From: Flavobacteriales bacterium
GTDB lineage: Bacteria; Bacteroidota; Bacteroidia; Flavobacteriales_F; PHOS-HE28
Assembly: GCA_016703105.1 (NCBI GenBank)
Contig: JADJCS010000005.1
Coordinates: 319,925-383,924 of the forward strand
Length of the DNA stretch: 64,000 bases
Direction: 5' to 3'
A program made the translations under genes and the position numbers. The notes under the pieces were generated by a model. That model did not search any database. It saw nothing but the letters and a program-made list of their open reading frames with translations, and was not told the DNA's origin. Below, in pieces: positions 25,992-35,160 of this stretch (within the stretch, counting starts at the first letter, position 1; every line of letters starts with the position of its first letter).

Positions 25992-27050
25992 ATGCTCACC
26001 ACCACCCCTACCGAACTACACGAACGCTGGAGCGAACTGCGCAGCCAGCGTCCCGATCTACGCATACGCAACGCCGCGCAGGAACTCGGCGTGAGCGAAG
26101 TGCAGTTGCTCGCTCTCGGCATCGGAGATGGTGTTGTACGCCTTCGCCCTGAATTCGCCGCCCTGCTGGCCGAGGTGAGCACGCTGGGTCATGTGATGGC
26201 GTTGACGCGCAATGATGACGTGGTACACGAGCGAAAAGGCACGTACTTGAACGCATCGCTGGACAAAGGTCCGGTGGGGCTCTTCGTCAGTGCGGACATC
26301 GACCTGCGCATTTTCTGGGGCGCGTGGGCCAGCGCGTTCGCAGTGAACGAGCCGGGGCCGGGCGGTGACCGACACAGCTTGCAGTTCTTCGCGCACGATG
26401 GCGAGGCCATCCACAAGATCCATCTCACCGATAAGAGCGATCGCGTCGCGTACGACCGCCTGGTCGAGCGCTTCCGCGATGCGGACCAAAGCCCCACACA
26501 AAGCGTGCAGCCCCGCAAGGCCGTGCCTGCGGAAATGCCCGATAGCGCGATCGATGTCGCTTCGTTCCGGACGGGATGGTTGGAATTGAAGGACACGCAC
26601 GATTTCCACATGCTGGTGGGCGGACACCGGCTCTCACGTACACAGGCATTGCGCCTTGCCCCGGAAGGTGACTTCGCGGTGCCTGTGGCCCCAGGTGCAT
26701 TGCGCGCGGTGCTCAACGATGCGGCCGCGCAACAAGTGCCGATCATGGTGTTCGTGAGCAACAAGGGCATGCTGCAGATCCACACGGGCCCCGTCATGAA
26801 CATAGTGGACGCGCGCGGATGGCTCAACGTGCTCGATCCGGAATTCAACCTGCATGTGCGCGAGCAGGCCATTACCTCCGCATGGATCGTGCGCAAGCCC
26901 ACCACCGACGGCACCGTGACCGCCCTGGAATGCTACGACGCTCATGGAGTGCAGATCGTGCAGGTCTTCGGTAAACGCAAGCCGGGCATTCCCGAACTGG
27001 AAAGTTGGCGCAGCCTGATCGCCACCGTGCAGAATGACCATAAGGCATGA
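25992..27050 (+). CDS. heme-degrading factor of the HemS/HmuS/ChuS family
   Basis: A cytoplasmic heme-handling protein of 352 residues, close to the family length. It has the two structurally repeated halves of this family: the N-terminal half carries ELGVSEVQLLALGIGDGV and MALTRNDDVVHERKGTY, with FFAHDGEAIHKIHL; the C-terminal half carries WLELKDTHDFHMLVGGH, MVFVSNKGMLQIHTGPV and WIVRKPTTDGTVTALECYD, then FGKRKPGIPE. Members bind heme after import and break it open to release iron, or pass it on. No heme receptor or ABC genes lie in the window. The stop overlaps a small membrane-protein gene by four bases, so the two are probably co-translated. Confidence 0.9.
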   Translation: MLTTTPTELHERWSELRSQRPDLRIRNAAQELGVSEVQLLALGIGDGVVRLRPEFAALLAEVSTLGHVMALTRNDDVVHERKGTYLNASLDKGPVGLFVSADIDLRIFWGAWASAFAVNEPGPGGDRHSLQFFAHDGEAIHKIHLTDKSDRVAYDRLVERFRDADQSPTQSVQPRKAVPAEMPDSAIDVASFRTGWLELKDTHDFHMLVGGHRLSRTQALRLAPEGDFAVPVAPGALRAVLNDAAAQQVPIMVFVSNKGMLQIHTGPVMNIVDARGWLNVLDPEFNLHVREQAITSAWIVRKPTTDGTVTALECYDAHGVQIVQVFGKRKPGIPELESWRSLIATVQNDHKA

Positions 27051-27208
27051 GCGCAGTGCATGAACAGGCTCCGCGGAGCGCCGACACATCCGCCGCGCGC
27101 GTGAACTGGCTGCGCCGCATCGGCTGGCTGGGCTTCTTGTTTTTCTTAGCGAAAGGCCTGGTCTGGCTGGCCATCTTCTTCGGTGCCGGAGCGCTGTTCG
27201 GTTGTTGA
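27047..27208 (+). CDS. small membrane protein coupled to the heme-degrading factor
   Basis: A 53-residue protein. Its ATG overlaps the TGA of the heme gene (ATGA). About 24 polar residues precede two adjacent hydrophobic segments (WLGFLFFLAKGLVWLAIFFG), and it ends AGALFGC. The basic stretch LRRIG before the first segment predicts an inner-membrane protein with its N-terminus inside. It could serve the heme system, but its function is unknown to me. Confidence 0.65.
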   Translation: MSAVHEQAPRSADTSAARVNWLRRIGWLGFLFFLAKGLVWLAIFFGAGALFGC

Positions 27209-27272
27209 ACTTACGGAACGAGGGAAGTTCCGGAGCGCAAGGGCTTCGACACCGCGATCGGCCAACGACGTG

Positions 27273-27302
27273 TTGGACGGTCCCGAATTGATCTTACCTT
27301 GG
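27273..27302 (+). promoter_or_regulatory. promoter of the small ORF at 27307
   Basis: TTG (27273-27275), exactly 19 bases, then TACCTTGG (27295-27302), with an ATG four bases later. This is one of the best promoter matches in the window and implies a nearly leaderless mRNA. Confidence 0.55.
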
Positions 27303-27306
27303 TTGC

Positions 27307-27531
27307 ATGTCCCCGAGGAGCAGCGCCTCTCGATCAGGGCGGACGCTTAACGAACGCCGCCGCATACCTCGCGCCGTGCTCGACCCCGTGCTCATCCGCC
27401 CTCGCCCCGGCAGAAAGGCGCAACAGCGTACCGTGTCCTTACAGTGGCACGACGGTGTAGGTGATCTACAGTTCTACGAGCTCAGCCCTGCACAGAGCTG
27501 GCCCTATTTGAGCGAGGATCAGGAACGATGA
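27307..27531 (+). CDS. hypothetical small basic protein
   Basis: A 74-residue open frame with an Arg-rich N-terminus (SASRSGRTLNERRRIPRAV) and an acidic, aromatic end (LQFYELSPAQSWPYLSEDQ). I know of no family and composition alone would not make it convincing. It is listed because a near-perfect promoter ends four bases before its ATG and because the 403-base stretch 27209-27611 holds nothing else. The flanks 27209-27272 and 27532-27611 show no recognisable element. Confidence 0.4.
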   Translation: MSPRSSASRSGRTLNERRRIPRAVLDPVLIRPRPGRKAQQRTVSLQWHDGVGDLQFYELSPAQSWPYLSEDQER

Positions 27532-27611
27532 CCCGCGGGCGACGGGTGGGCCATCGCAGCGTGTACAACGTTCCGGACCACGGCACCGTCTCCTCCGCGT
27601 AATCGTCCGCC

Positions 27612-28700
27612 ATGCTCCGCTCGCTCGTTTCCGCTGCCTTCCTTTTCACCGCTCTGATCCTTCGTTCACAGGTGTTCAGTTATCAGGTCATCGATCCGCT
27701 CCAATCCGTGCTCACCCATTTGGCGGGTCCCAATGTGCTCATTACCGCTGCTGGCATCCAGAACGACCCCGTGCTTTTCGCCACGTTCCATGACTCTACG
27801 GCGAGCATCGGCCTGGACAGTGGCCTTGTCCTTGTGAACGGTGCGCACTTCGTGGTCATGGGTCCGAACAATGTGCCGAACGCCTCCTTCGGCACTTTCC
27901 CCGGCCCCTTCGACCAGGACCTGGCCAACCTGAGCGTACCCTACGGACCAACGCTCGACATATCCCGACTGGACATCAACCTTGTGCCGCTCGGGGATAC
28001 GCTCTCGCTGCGTTACGTCTTCGGCTCGGAAGAGTATGACGAGTGGGTCTGCTCGGTGAAGGATGATCGCATCGCTTTCTTCCTGGATGGTCCCGGCATC
28101 AGCGGGCCCTTCTTGGGGAACGCCATCAACATCGCTTTGCTGCCCAGTGGCCTGCCCGTTACTGTGAACACCGTGAACAGTGGTCTCCCTGGCATCAATG
28201 GGAACGCAGGTCTGTGCTTTCTCAACGCCGGCTGGCCACAGGATACCACCTACTACATCAACAACGACTTCGGCCTCGGTACACAGTTCGATGCCTACAC
28301 CACGGTGCTCACGGCGCGCGCCGTGGTGGTGCCCGGTGAAACATACCATTTGAAGATCATCATCGCCGATCTGGACGACGATAACTTCGACTCAGCGGTT
28401 TTCCTGGAGGCCGGTAGCTTGCGATGCAACGAATTACCCACCATGCTGCAGGAAGCGACCGGAGACGATGCACCGCTGATCTGGGCCGATGCTTCGGGCA
28501 TGCTCCATGTGTTGAACGATGGGCTCACCGCACCGGTGCGTGTGCGCGTTTTCGATCCCGTAGGCCGCTTGTTGGCGCACGACCTCGCCGCCTCGAACGG
28601 TGCGCGATGGAGCCTGCCCCTGGACAATGTGCAGGGCACGCTGCTGGTAGAGGTGACCGCTGGGGGCCAACGGATCACCGGCCGGATCTTCGTGCCCTGA
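27612..28700 (+). CDS. secreted choice-of-anchor L protein with probable T9SS sorting domain
   Basis: A 362-residue secreted protein with a signal peptide ending LRSQ. Residues about 25-270 form a choice-of-anchor L domain: FNVLITAAGIQND-like start, GLVLVNGAHFVVMGPNN, LSLRYVFGSEEYDEWVCS (the diagnostic FGSEEYxE), DRIAFFLDGPGISGP and YHLKIIIADLDDDNFDSAVF. The last 75 residues (VRVRVFDPVGRLLAHDLAA, WSLPLDNVQGTLLVEVTAGG, ITGRIFVP) fit a T9SS type A sorting domain. Such proteins are displayed at the surface; the binding target is unknown. Confidence 0.8.
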   Translation: MLRSLVSAAFLFTALILRSQVFSYQVIDPLQSVLTHLAGPNVLITAAGIQNDPVLFATFHDSTASIGLDSGLVLVNGAHFVVMGPNNVPNASFGTFPGPFDQDLANLSVPYGPTLDISRLDINLVPLGDTLSLRYVFGSEEYDEWVCSVKDDRIAFFLDGPGISGPFLGNAINIALLPSGLPVTVNTVNSGLPGINGNAGLCFLNAGWPQDTTYYINNDFGLGTQFDAYTTVLTARAVVVPGETYHLKIIIADLDDDNFDSAVFLEAGSLRCNELPTMLQEATGDDAPLIWADASGMLHVLNDGLTAPVRVRVFDPVGRLLAHDLAASNGARWSLPLDNVQGTLLVEVTAGGQRITGRIFVP

Positions 28701-28794
28701 GAGAACGTCATCGCCCATTATCGTCGGGCAGGATATCCCGCGACAAAGCCACCGCGACCGATCCGTTGGAACGTGTTAGGGCGATCTTCGCCCC

Positions 28795-29670
28795 GTGAGC
28801 GCCCTCGCCTACTACCTGGCTCTGCCCTTTTTGTACGGGATCGCGTGGCTACCCCTGCCCTTATTGTACTTGTTGAGCGATAGCGTGTTCGTCTTACTCT
28901 ACCATGTGGTTCGCTACCGCCGCGTGGTGGTCGGCATGAATCTGCGCAACAGTTTCCCGGCAAAGTCGCCTGCCGAACTGGCGCGGATCGAGCGTGACTT
29001 CTACCGCTTCTTTTGTGACCTGGTGCTTGAAACGCTGAAGACGCTCACGATCAGCTCCGCCAGAGTGAAGGAAATGGTGCGCACAGAAGGCGAAGAGGTG
29101 CTGCACAAATACGCGGAGCGAAAGCAGAGCATCCTGCTGGTGATGGGCCATTGGGGCAACTGGGAGTTGGGCGGCGCGCGGTTCAGCCAGATCGGCCTCC
29201 ACCAGTTGTTCGTGATCTACCACCCTTTGCGGAACACCCACTTCGATCGACTGATGTACCACATGCGCACGCGGCTGGGCAACAAGCTTTATGCGATGGA
29301 GGAGACCACCAAAGGCATGGTCCGCGACCGGCACCAGCTCACCGCGACCGCCTTCATCGCGGACCAAACCCCTCCTCCTGAACGGGCCTTCTGGACCACC
29401 TTCCTGCATCAGGATACCCCCGTGTTCCTAGGCACCGAGAAGATCGCGCGCAAATTGGGCTATCCAGTGGTGTACGTGGGCATCGATCGCCCCCAACGCG
29501 GGCAATACGTCATGCGTTTTGAGGACCTGGTGCCCGACCCGCGCGCTACAGCGGAAGGAGAGGTCACCCTGGCCCACACCCGCCGTCTGGAACAGGATAT
29601 CAGCCGCCGACCGCACCTGTGGTTGTGGACCCACCGGCGCTGGAAGCACAAGCGCCCCAAGGCCTATTGA
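28795..29670 (+). CDS. LpxL/HtrB-type lipid acyltransferase
   Basis: Membrane-associated acyltransferase of 291 residues in the lipid A/lysophospholipid acyltransferase family. The start is GTG at 28795, the only start codon that keeps the N-terminal hydrophobic anchor (YLALPFLYGIAWLPLPLLYLL). The catalytic H-x4-E motif is MGHWGNWELGG near residue 118. Substrate-binding features follow: FVIYHPLRN, FIADQTPPPERAFWTTF, FLGTEKIARKLGYPVVYV, ending in the usual WLWTHRRWKHKRP. It probably adds a secondary acyl chain to lipid A or a related lipid at the inner membrane. The fatty acid desaturase gene follows 79 bases later in the same direction. Confidence 0.9.
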   Translation: MSALAYYLALPFLYGIAWLPLPLLYLLSDSVFVLLYHVVRYRRVVVGMNLRNSFPAKSPAELARIERDFYRFFCDLVLETLKTLTISSARVKEMVRTEGEEVLHKYAERKQSILLVMGHWGNWELGGARFSQIGLHQLFVIYHPLRNTHFDRLMYHMRTRLGNKLYAMEETTKGMVRDRHQLTATAFIADQTPPPERAFWTTFLHQDTPVFLGTEKIARKLGYPVVYVGIDRPQRGQYVMRFEDLVPDPRATAEGEVTLAHTRRLEQDISRRPHLWLWTHRRWKHKRPKAY

Positions 29671-29749
29671 ACAAAGCGGGGGCAAGCTGTTCCAGTGGTC
29701 CGGCGCGAACCCCCGGTCGTTGATCTTTCAGGCCTTACTTTCGCACCCC

Positions 29750-30730
29750 ATGCTCGACGGAAAAGACCTCATCCTGGCTACCCGGCCCTTCGCCCACGAA
29801 GTGCGCTGGAAGAGCTGGTGGCATGTGTTCACCAGCTTGGTGGTGCTCGGCACCGGCTACCTCATCATCTTCACGGCGGCCCCGCTTTGGGCCAAGTTCC
29901 TGGGCAGTGTGCTGGTGGCCCTCACCCTGGGCCGCATTTTCGTGATCTACCACGATTATCTCCACCACGCCATCCTGCAGAAGAGCCTGCTGGCCAAATC
30001 CTTCTTCGTGGCCTTCGGTCTTTTCATGCTTGCCCCGGTGAGCATCTGGGAACGCAGCCACAACTACCACCACGCCCACAACAGCAAGCTCTACACCAGC
30101 AGCATCGGTTCCTTCCCTGTGGTAACGAAAGAGAAGTTCCTCAGCAGCACGAAGTTGGAACAGCGCGTTTATCTCTTTGTGCGACATCCGTTCACCATCG
30201 CCCTGGGCTACATCTTCATGTTCCTTTACGGCATGTGCATCCGCAGCCTGGTGAACAACACCGGGCGCCATTGGGATAGCATCGTGGCCCTGGTACTGCA
30301 TGTGGCCTTCGGCGTCCTCCTGGCCGTGTTCACCGGTTGGACCGGCTTCCTGTTCGGCTTCCTCATCCCGTTCATCATCGTACTCTCGTTGGGATCGTAC
30401 CTCTTCTATGCGCAACACAACTTCCCGGATGTCACGTTCAGCGAGAAGGACGGTTGGACCTATGCCGGGGCCGCTCTGGAAAGCAGCAGCCACATGAAAA
30501 TGAGCCCGGTGATGCGCTGGTTCCTTGCCAACATCGGCTACCATCACATCCATCACCTCAATCCCCGCATTCCGTTCTACCGCCTGCCCGAAGTCTATGC
30601 GGCGATCCCCGAGCTGCAGAACGCCAAGACCACCAGCCTCTGGCCGTGGGACGTATGGAAGTGCCTGCGCCTAAAGGCCTGGGATCCCGAGAAGCAGCGC
30701 ATGATCGGGCGGCGCGAACTTTACGCGTAG
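29750..30730 (+). CDS. membrane fatty acid desaturase
   Basis: A di-iron integral-membrane desaturase of 326 residues. All three His clusters are visible: HDYLHH near residue 67, HNYHHAH near 104 and HHIHH near 265. They are separated by four or so hydrophobic helices (FTSLVVLGTGYLIIFTAA, FLFGFLIPFIIVLSLGSYLF). It would introduce a double bond into an acyl chain using O2 and an electron donor not encoded here. Carotenoid-modifying enzymes share this fold, and an acyl substrate is the simpler guess. TACTTTCGC (29736-29744) lies just before the ATG. It may be transcribed with the upstream acyltransferase. Confidence 0.88.
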   Translation: MLDGKDLILATRPFAHEVRWKSWWHVFTSLVVLGTGYLIIFTAAPLWAKFLGSVLVALTLGRIFVIYHDYLHHAILQKSLLAKSFFVAFGLFMLAPVSIWERSHNYHHAHNSKLYTSSIGSFPVVTKEKFLSSTKLEQRVYLFVRHPFTIALGYIFMFLYGMCIRSLVNNTGRHWDSIVALVLHVAFGVLLAVFTGWTGFLFGFLIPFIIVLSLGSYLFYAQHNFPDVTFSEKDGWTYAGAALESSSHMKMSPVMRWFLANIGYHHIHHLNPRIPFYRLPEVYAAIPELQNAKTTSLWPWDVWKCLRLKAWDPEKQRMIGRRELYA

Positions 30731-30779
30731 CGACCTTAAAGAGCGGCGTGTCCGCCATTCTCCCCGCTGCGGTAGAACA

Positions 30780-32249
30780 TCAATGCTGCACTACCGCCTT
30801 GATCGCCCCGATCTGCTGGTGTTGCCGAAGGTGTATGGTGTAGATGCCGTCGCCCAGTGCTCTGGCATCAAGCAAGAGTCCAAAGCCGTTCGCAGTGACC
30901 CGTTCTGTGCGTACAATGCGTCCGATGGCATCATGCCAATCCACTTGCACCGGCCCGCGTAGTCCGTTGGCATCCAACCAGGTCGTTGTGCTGATAGGAT
31001 TGGGGAAGAGGTTCAAAGGCGGCCTCTCCGCCGGGACATGTATACCGGCCGCATAAGGGCTATCGTGATAGCGCTTCAGTTGATTGCAATGACTGCCGTT
31101 CAAGCTGGTCGGCGCCAGATCCAACCCGTTCCAAATAAAGTTGCACGCCGCACCCAGCGAATCAGGTTGATCGATGATCGCGAACCAGGAAAGAGTGCTG
31201 TAAACACGGGTCACATAGATACGTCCATCCGGGCCGAGCGTCAAGGCGTTTGGCCGATCGGCCGGTGGATCCGGAAGGCTGGTATGCACCAGGGCATACA
31301 CCCGTGTGCGCGAATTCTGGATGGCGAGTGTATCGTCCAGGCTCAGATCGTACTGATCCACGTAGTGTTCCACACTATCCATTCCTGATACATAGAGCTT
31401 GGTACCATCCCCGCTGAATTCGATGCCGTAGCAGCCCTGGTGGCCGGGAAAAGACATCCGGTAGGAAACCGATCCGGTGTTGTCGTCGAAATTGAACAAC
31501 TGTGTGATGGGTGGCGCCGGTTGGGGCGAGGTCGAGTTCGGAGTGGTCAACGCGATCCGATCCCCCGCCACATTGAATTTCATCTGCCCTTGGAAATTGT
31601 TGTTCTGGTTCGGCAGAATGTAAAAACGCGTATGCGCGCTGCCCGCATGTGAGACCACCGGCACAGTATCCAAGCCAGTCCCGGAAACGAGGTAGGCACG
31701 GAACTCATCAGTGTCCCAGCGGTTCATCAGCACCCAATAGTCCACCCCATTGCCGTGGGGGGTGGCCGTTAGTTTTTCGGTCACACTATCGCCGAACACT
31801 TCGTGCGTCCCTGGCATTACATCGCCCAAGCCGCCATCCAAACTCATGTCCACTCGCAGGTGTTCTGCCTTGGGCCAATACTCGTACGTTCTGGAGTTGA
31901 GATAGACCACTTCGTAGATGTCTATCGTTCCTGGTACCGGCACAATGATCGATCCTTGTGTCAGATCACCGAACGGTTCGTGCGTGAAAGGACCCGTGCC
32001 GTTCGGCATGATGTCTCCTTGCCGGTTGTACAGATTCTGATGGTTCGCTATGAACAAAAGGTTCCCCTCCGGATCGGAGATCGCGCCTTGGCCTTCGGCG
32101 GTAACAAAAGGAAAAGGTGCGAGCACAGTGGCGGCGTTCGGCTCATGCACAATGTGCGCACCGTCACCCACCACCCAGTGCATGTTACGCCCTTGTGGCC
32201 TGACAACAAGTGATGCGCTTGCCGCCAGCAGCAAGATCAAGAAGCGCAT
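30780..32249 (-). CDS. secreted protein with T9SS type A sorting domain (paralogue B of a duplicated pair)
   Basis: A 489-residue secreted protein, signal peptide near AASASLVVRPQ. It is a full-length paralogue of the protein at 14113-15579. Matching stretches include VTAEGQGAISDPEGNLLFIA, MSLDGGLGDVMPGTHEVFGD, FYILPNQNNNFQGQMKF and GIEFSGDGTKLYVSGMDSVE. The T9SS type A domain starts at LNLFPNPISTTTWLDANGL and ends LGDGIYTIHLRQHQQ. A propeller-like body is likely. Its partner, a small secreted gene, lies six bases upstream. It is convergent with the fatty acid desaturase gene. Confidence 0.8.
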   Translation of the reverse strand: MRFLILLLAASASLVVRPQGRNMHWVVGDGAHIVHEPNAATVLAPFPFVTAEGQGAISDPEGNLLFIANHQNLYNRQGDIMPNGTGPFTHEPFGDLTQGSIIVPVPGTIDIYEVVYLNSRTYEYWPKAEHLRVDMSLDGGLGDVMPGTHEVFGDSVTEKLTATPHGNGVDYWVLMNRWDTDEFRAYLVSGTGLDTVPVVSHAGSAHTRFYILPNQNNNFQGQMKFNVAGDRIALTTPNSTSPQPAPPITQLFNFDDNTGSVSYRMSFPGHQGCYGIEFSGDGTKLYVSGMDSVEHYVDQYDLSLDDTLAIQNSRTRVYALVHTSLPDPPADRPNALTLGPDGRIYVTRVYSTLSWFAIIDQPDSLGAACNFIWNGLDLAPTSLNGSHCNQLKRYHDSPYAAGIHVPAERPPLNLFPNPISTTTWLDANGLRGPVQVDWHDAIGRIVRTERVTANGFGLLLDARALGDGIYTIHLRQHQQIGAIKAVVQH

Positions 32250-32255
32250 GGCTTC

Positions 32256-32708
32256 TCAGTTGTACAACCACTTCACCGTCCAGGCTTGCGTGACATCGAT
32301 GTGAACAGAATTAATGTTGCAATCATTAAAATCGAAGCCTCCGTTCGGTATGTGGCACCGGCCATCCGCCACCTGCACATTGCTACCATTGAGCACTTTA
32401 AGCTGGCAAGGGCCGTCAGCGCCGGCAGGCACCGGCACGGTGAGTAATTGACCTCCGTTCACATGGTGCGAGGAAGAACTGCTGATAGGACAGGGATATG
32501 ACGGTGGCGTGGTGCATTGGCCGATGGAGCCCCATTTGATCGCTACCGTATAGGCACATGTGGTTCCCGTATTGTCGAGCACGACCGATTGAGCATAGGG
32601 CGCCAGGACGCTGAAGAGAAGCGCCATGCTAGTGAGCAGCACACGCGAAAAAGCGCGCACCGATGCAGGTTCTAGAATGCTGGATGCTGGATGCTGGATA
32701 AGTTCCAT
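32256..32708 (-). CDS. small secreted protein (first gene of duplicated pair, copy B)
   Basis: A 150-residue secreted protein, paralogous to 15595-16011. The mature part matches closely: VVLDNTGTTCAYTVAIKWG, PCQLKVLNG, ADGRCHIPNGGFDF, HIDVTQAWTVKWLYN. The signal peptide ends APYAQ. The start is uncertain: the ATG at 32708 adds a segment encoded by a CAGCATCCAGCATC repeat that may be intergenic, and the GTG at 32660 would match the paralogue better. TAGCTTTGG (32724-32732, minus strand) fits a -7 box before the ATG at 32708. It forms a pair with the large T9SS gene six bases downstream. Confidence 0.65.
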   Translation of the reverse strand: MELIQHPASSILEPASVRAFSRVLLTSMALLFSVLAPYAQSVVLDNTGTTCAYTVAIKWGSIGQCTTPPSYPCPISSSSSHHVNGGQLLTVPVPAGADGPCQLKVLNGSNVQVADGRCHIPNGGFDFNDCNINSVHIDVTQAWTVKWLYN

Positions 32709-32877
32709 TTTGTTGGGTTTTTACCAAAGCTAACCCGCGCTTTCATTTTTCAGCCACGACCTCTCGGATTTTTCCCCACCCACTTCCGCAAGCGGTGTCC
32801 TTGCGTTATGAGAGGGGCGTATTCCTTGACCCGAGCCCGGTACCTTCGGCCCCGCTGTCGATCAACGTGAACAACGG

Positions 32878-33819
32878 ATGTTGAGATGTGAGCATATCGT
32901 GAAGCGCTATGGGGCGCACACCGCCCTGGACAACGTGAGCCTGGAGGTGCCCGCGGGAATGGTCTTCGGCCTGCTCGGTCCCAACGGCGCCGGCAAGACC
33001 TCGTTGATCCGGGTGATCACCCGCATTACCGGACCGGACGAAGGCCGCGTGCTGCTCGATGGCCACCCCATGACCGATGCCGACGTGGCCCAACTGGGCT
33101 ACCTGCCCGAAGAACGGGGCCTGTACAAGAAGATGAAGGTGGGCGAGCAGGCGGTTTACCTCGCCCGCTTGAAGGGCATGCGCAAGAGCGAGGCCATCAA
33201 GCAGTTGAAGGAATGGTTCGAGCGCTGGGAGATGATGGCGTGGTGGAACAAGAAGGTGGAGGAATTGAGCAAAGGCATGGCGCAGAAGGTGCAGTTCGTC
33301 ACCACCGTGCTGCACAAGCCGCGCCTCCTCATCTTGGATGAACCTTTCAGCGGCTTCGACCCGATCAACGCCGAACTGGTACGGCAGGAGATCCTGCGTA
33401 TGCGCGCGGAAGGCACCACGGTGATGCTGAGCACCCACAACATGGGCAGCGTGGAAGAGCTCTGCGACCACATCGCCCTGATCGACCGCAGCCGAAAGGT
33501 GCTCGATGGCCGGGTGCGCGACATCCGCCGCCAGTATGCCACCAACACCTACCGCATCGAGTACAAGGGCCCACAGGTCGCGTTCGCCAATGCCTTGAGC
33601 TTCACTGGCGAATTGCTCGACGTGCAGAACGGCGAGGACATGAGCGTCGCCCGGGTGAGGATCGCCAAGGACGGCACATTGAACCAAGTACTGAAGCAAG
33701 TGCTCACCGCTGTTGAGGTGCGCGGTGTCCACGAGGAGATCCCCAGCATGCACGATGTTTTCATCCGCGCCGTGGGCGACAACGACCCCGCGAACGTGAA
33801 AGCCGATATGACCGACTAG
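32878..33819 (+). CDS. ABC transporter ATP-binding protein (NatA-like)
   Basis: ATPase subunit of an ABC exporter, 313 residues. It shows Walker A GPNGAGKTSLIRVI, Q-loop region LGYLPEERGLYKKMKV, signature LSKGMAQKVQF, Walker B LLILDEPFSGFDPIN and the switch His in VMLSTHNMGSVEELCDH. The C-terminal extension of about 90 residues is like that of NatA-type subunits. The permease gene follows four bases after the stop, so the two form one transporter. TACCTTCGG at 32841-32849 fits a -7 box. The substrate is unknown; sodium or drug export is usual for this type. The 169 bases before it (32709-32877) hold only the two divergent promoter regions. Confidence 0.93.
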   Translation: MLRCEHIVKRYGAHTALDNVSLEVPAGMVFGLLGPNGAGKTSLIRVITRITGPDEGRVLLDGHPMTDADVAQLGYLPEERGLYKKMKVGEQAVYLARLKGMRKSEAIKQLKEWFERWEMMAWWNKKVEELSKGMAQKVQFVTTVLHKPRLLILDEPFSGFDPINAELVRQEILRMRAEGTTVMLSTHNMGSVEELCDHIALIDRSRKVLDGRVRDIRRQYATNTYRIEYKGPQVAFANALSFTGELLDVQNGEDMSVARVRIAKDGTLNQVLKQVLTAVEVRGVHEEIPSMHDVFIRAVGDNDPANVKADMTD

Positions 33820-33823
33820 CCAC

Positions 33824-35146
33824 ATGAACAAGATCGGATTGATCATCTGGCGTGAGTTCATCACGCGCGTGCGGAAGCCCAGCTTCCTGATCATGACCAT
33901 TCTGGGCCCGCTGCTCATCGCCGGCACCATGGTGTTGCTCGTGTATCTGGGCCTGCAGGAAAGCGATGACCAGCTCGTACTCGTGGTGGACGGTCCCGGT
34001 ATTGTGACCGGTAAACTGAAGGACGGGGAGAAGCTCACCTTCTTCTACACCGATAGCGCGATCACCGACTCCGCCTTCAAAGCCGGCCCCTATACGGTGA
34101 TGGTCGATGTGAACGAGGCGATCCTGGAGAACAACGCGATCCAACTCTTCTACAAGGACCTGCCCAGCCTCAATGTGCAGCGCACCATACAGGCCGAACT
34201 CGAACGCACCATCGAGCGGGAAAAGCTGCGTGTGAACAATGTGGATCCAGACACCTATGCGCGGATCAAAACCGCTTTGAAGGTGCAACTGTTCGACATC
34301 GACAAGGGCGGCGAGGAATCATACGAGCAGATCCTCGCGGGCGTGGGCTTCGGTTTCGGTTACTTCATGTTCTTTTTCGTGTTCCTCTATGCGGTGCAGG
34401 TGATGCGCGGGGTGATGGAGGAAAAGACCAACCGCATCGTGGAGGTATTGATCAGCAGTGTGAAACCCTTCCAATTGATGATGGGCAAGATCATCGGCAT
34501 CGCGCTGGTGGGCCTCGCCCAGTTCATGATCTGGATCGCACTCACCGCCACCCTCATCACCATCGGCACCGCCGTGCTCATGAAGGACCGATTCGACCCG
34601 AAGGAGGTGTTGGCCCAAGGTCAGATGACCGAGGAGATGCGGGCACAGCTCCAGGAACAGGTCCCTGCAACAGAGATGGATGAGGATATCGTGCGGGAGG
34701 TGATGAAGCGGATCAACGTCCCGCTGCTGCTGTCGATGTTCGTGTTCTACTTCCTGGGCGGCTATCTCTTGTACAGTTCCATGTTCGCCGCAGTAGGCAG
34801 TGCGGTGGACAGCGAGACCGATACCCAACAGTTCATGTTCCCCGTCACCCTGCCGATGATCATCGCCATCTTCATCGCGCAGATGGCCATCACCAATCCT
34901 AACAGTCCGTTGGTGTTCTGGGGCTCGATCATTCCCTTCACCAGCCCCGTGGTGATGATGGTGCGCGTGGCCATGGGCAGCGTGCTTGAATCGCCCTGGC
35001 AGCTGGTGCTGAGCATGATTTTGCTCGTCGGCACCTTCATCTTCACCACCTGGCTCGCCGGGCGCATATACCGCACCGGCATCCTGATGTACGGCAAGAA
35101 GGTGAGCTGGCGCGAGATGGGACGTTGGCTTTTTTATCGGGGATGA
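33824..35146 (+). CDS. ABC-2 type transporter permease (NatB-like)
   Basis: Inner-membrane permease of 440 residues, partner of the ATPase four bases upstream. It has an N-terminal transmembrane helix (SFLIMTILGPLLIAGTMVLLVYLG), a large extracytoplasmic domain (residues about 55-165), then five or more helices with the family cytoplasmic motif MRGVMEEKTNRIVEVLISSVKPFQLMMGK partly visible around residues 190-220. VFYFLGGYLLYSSMFAAVGSA and SPVVMMVRVAMG near the end are also typical. The architecture is that of NatB/YhaP exporters. The substrate is unknown. Confidence 0.9.
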   Translation: MNKIGLIIWREFITRVRKPSFLIMTILGPLLIAGTMVLLVYLGLQESDDQLVLVVDGPGIVTGKLKDGEKLTFFYTDSAITDSAFKAGPYTVMVDVNEAILENNAIQLFYKDLPSLNVQRTIQAELERTIEREKLRVNNVDPDTYARIKTALKVQLFDIDKGGEESYEQILAGVGFGFGYFMFFFVFLYAVQVMRGVMEEKTNRIVEVLISSVKPFQLMMGKIIGIALVGLAQFMIWIALTATLITIGTAVLMKDRFDPKEVLAQGQMTEEMRAQLQEQVPATEMDEDIVREVMKRINVPLLLSMFVFYFLGGYLLYSSMFAAVGSAVDSETDTQQFMFPVTLPMIIAIFIAQMAITNPNSPLVFWGSIIPFTSPVVMMVRVAMGSVLESPWQLVLSMILLVGTFIFTTWLAGRIYRTGILMYGKKVSWREMGRWLFYRG

Positions 35147-35160
35147 ACGCGAACAAAAGA

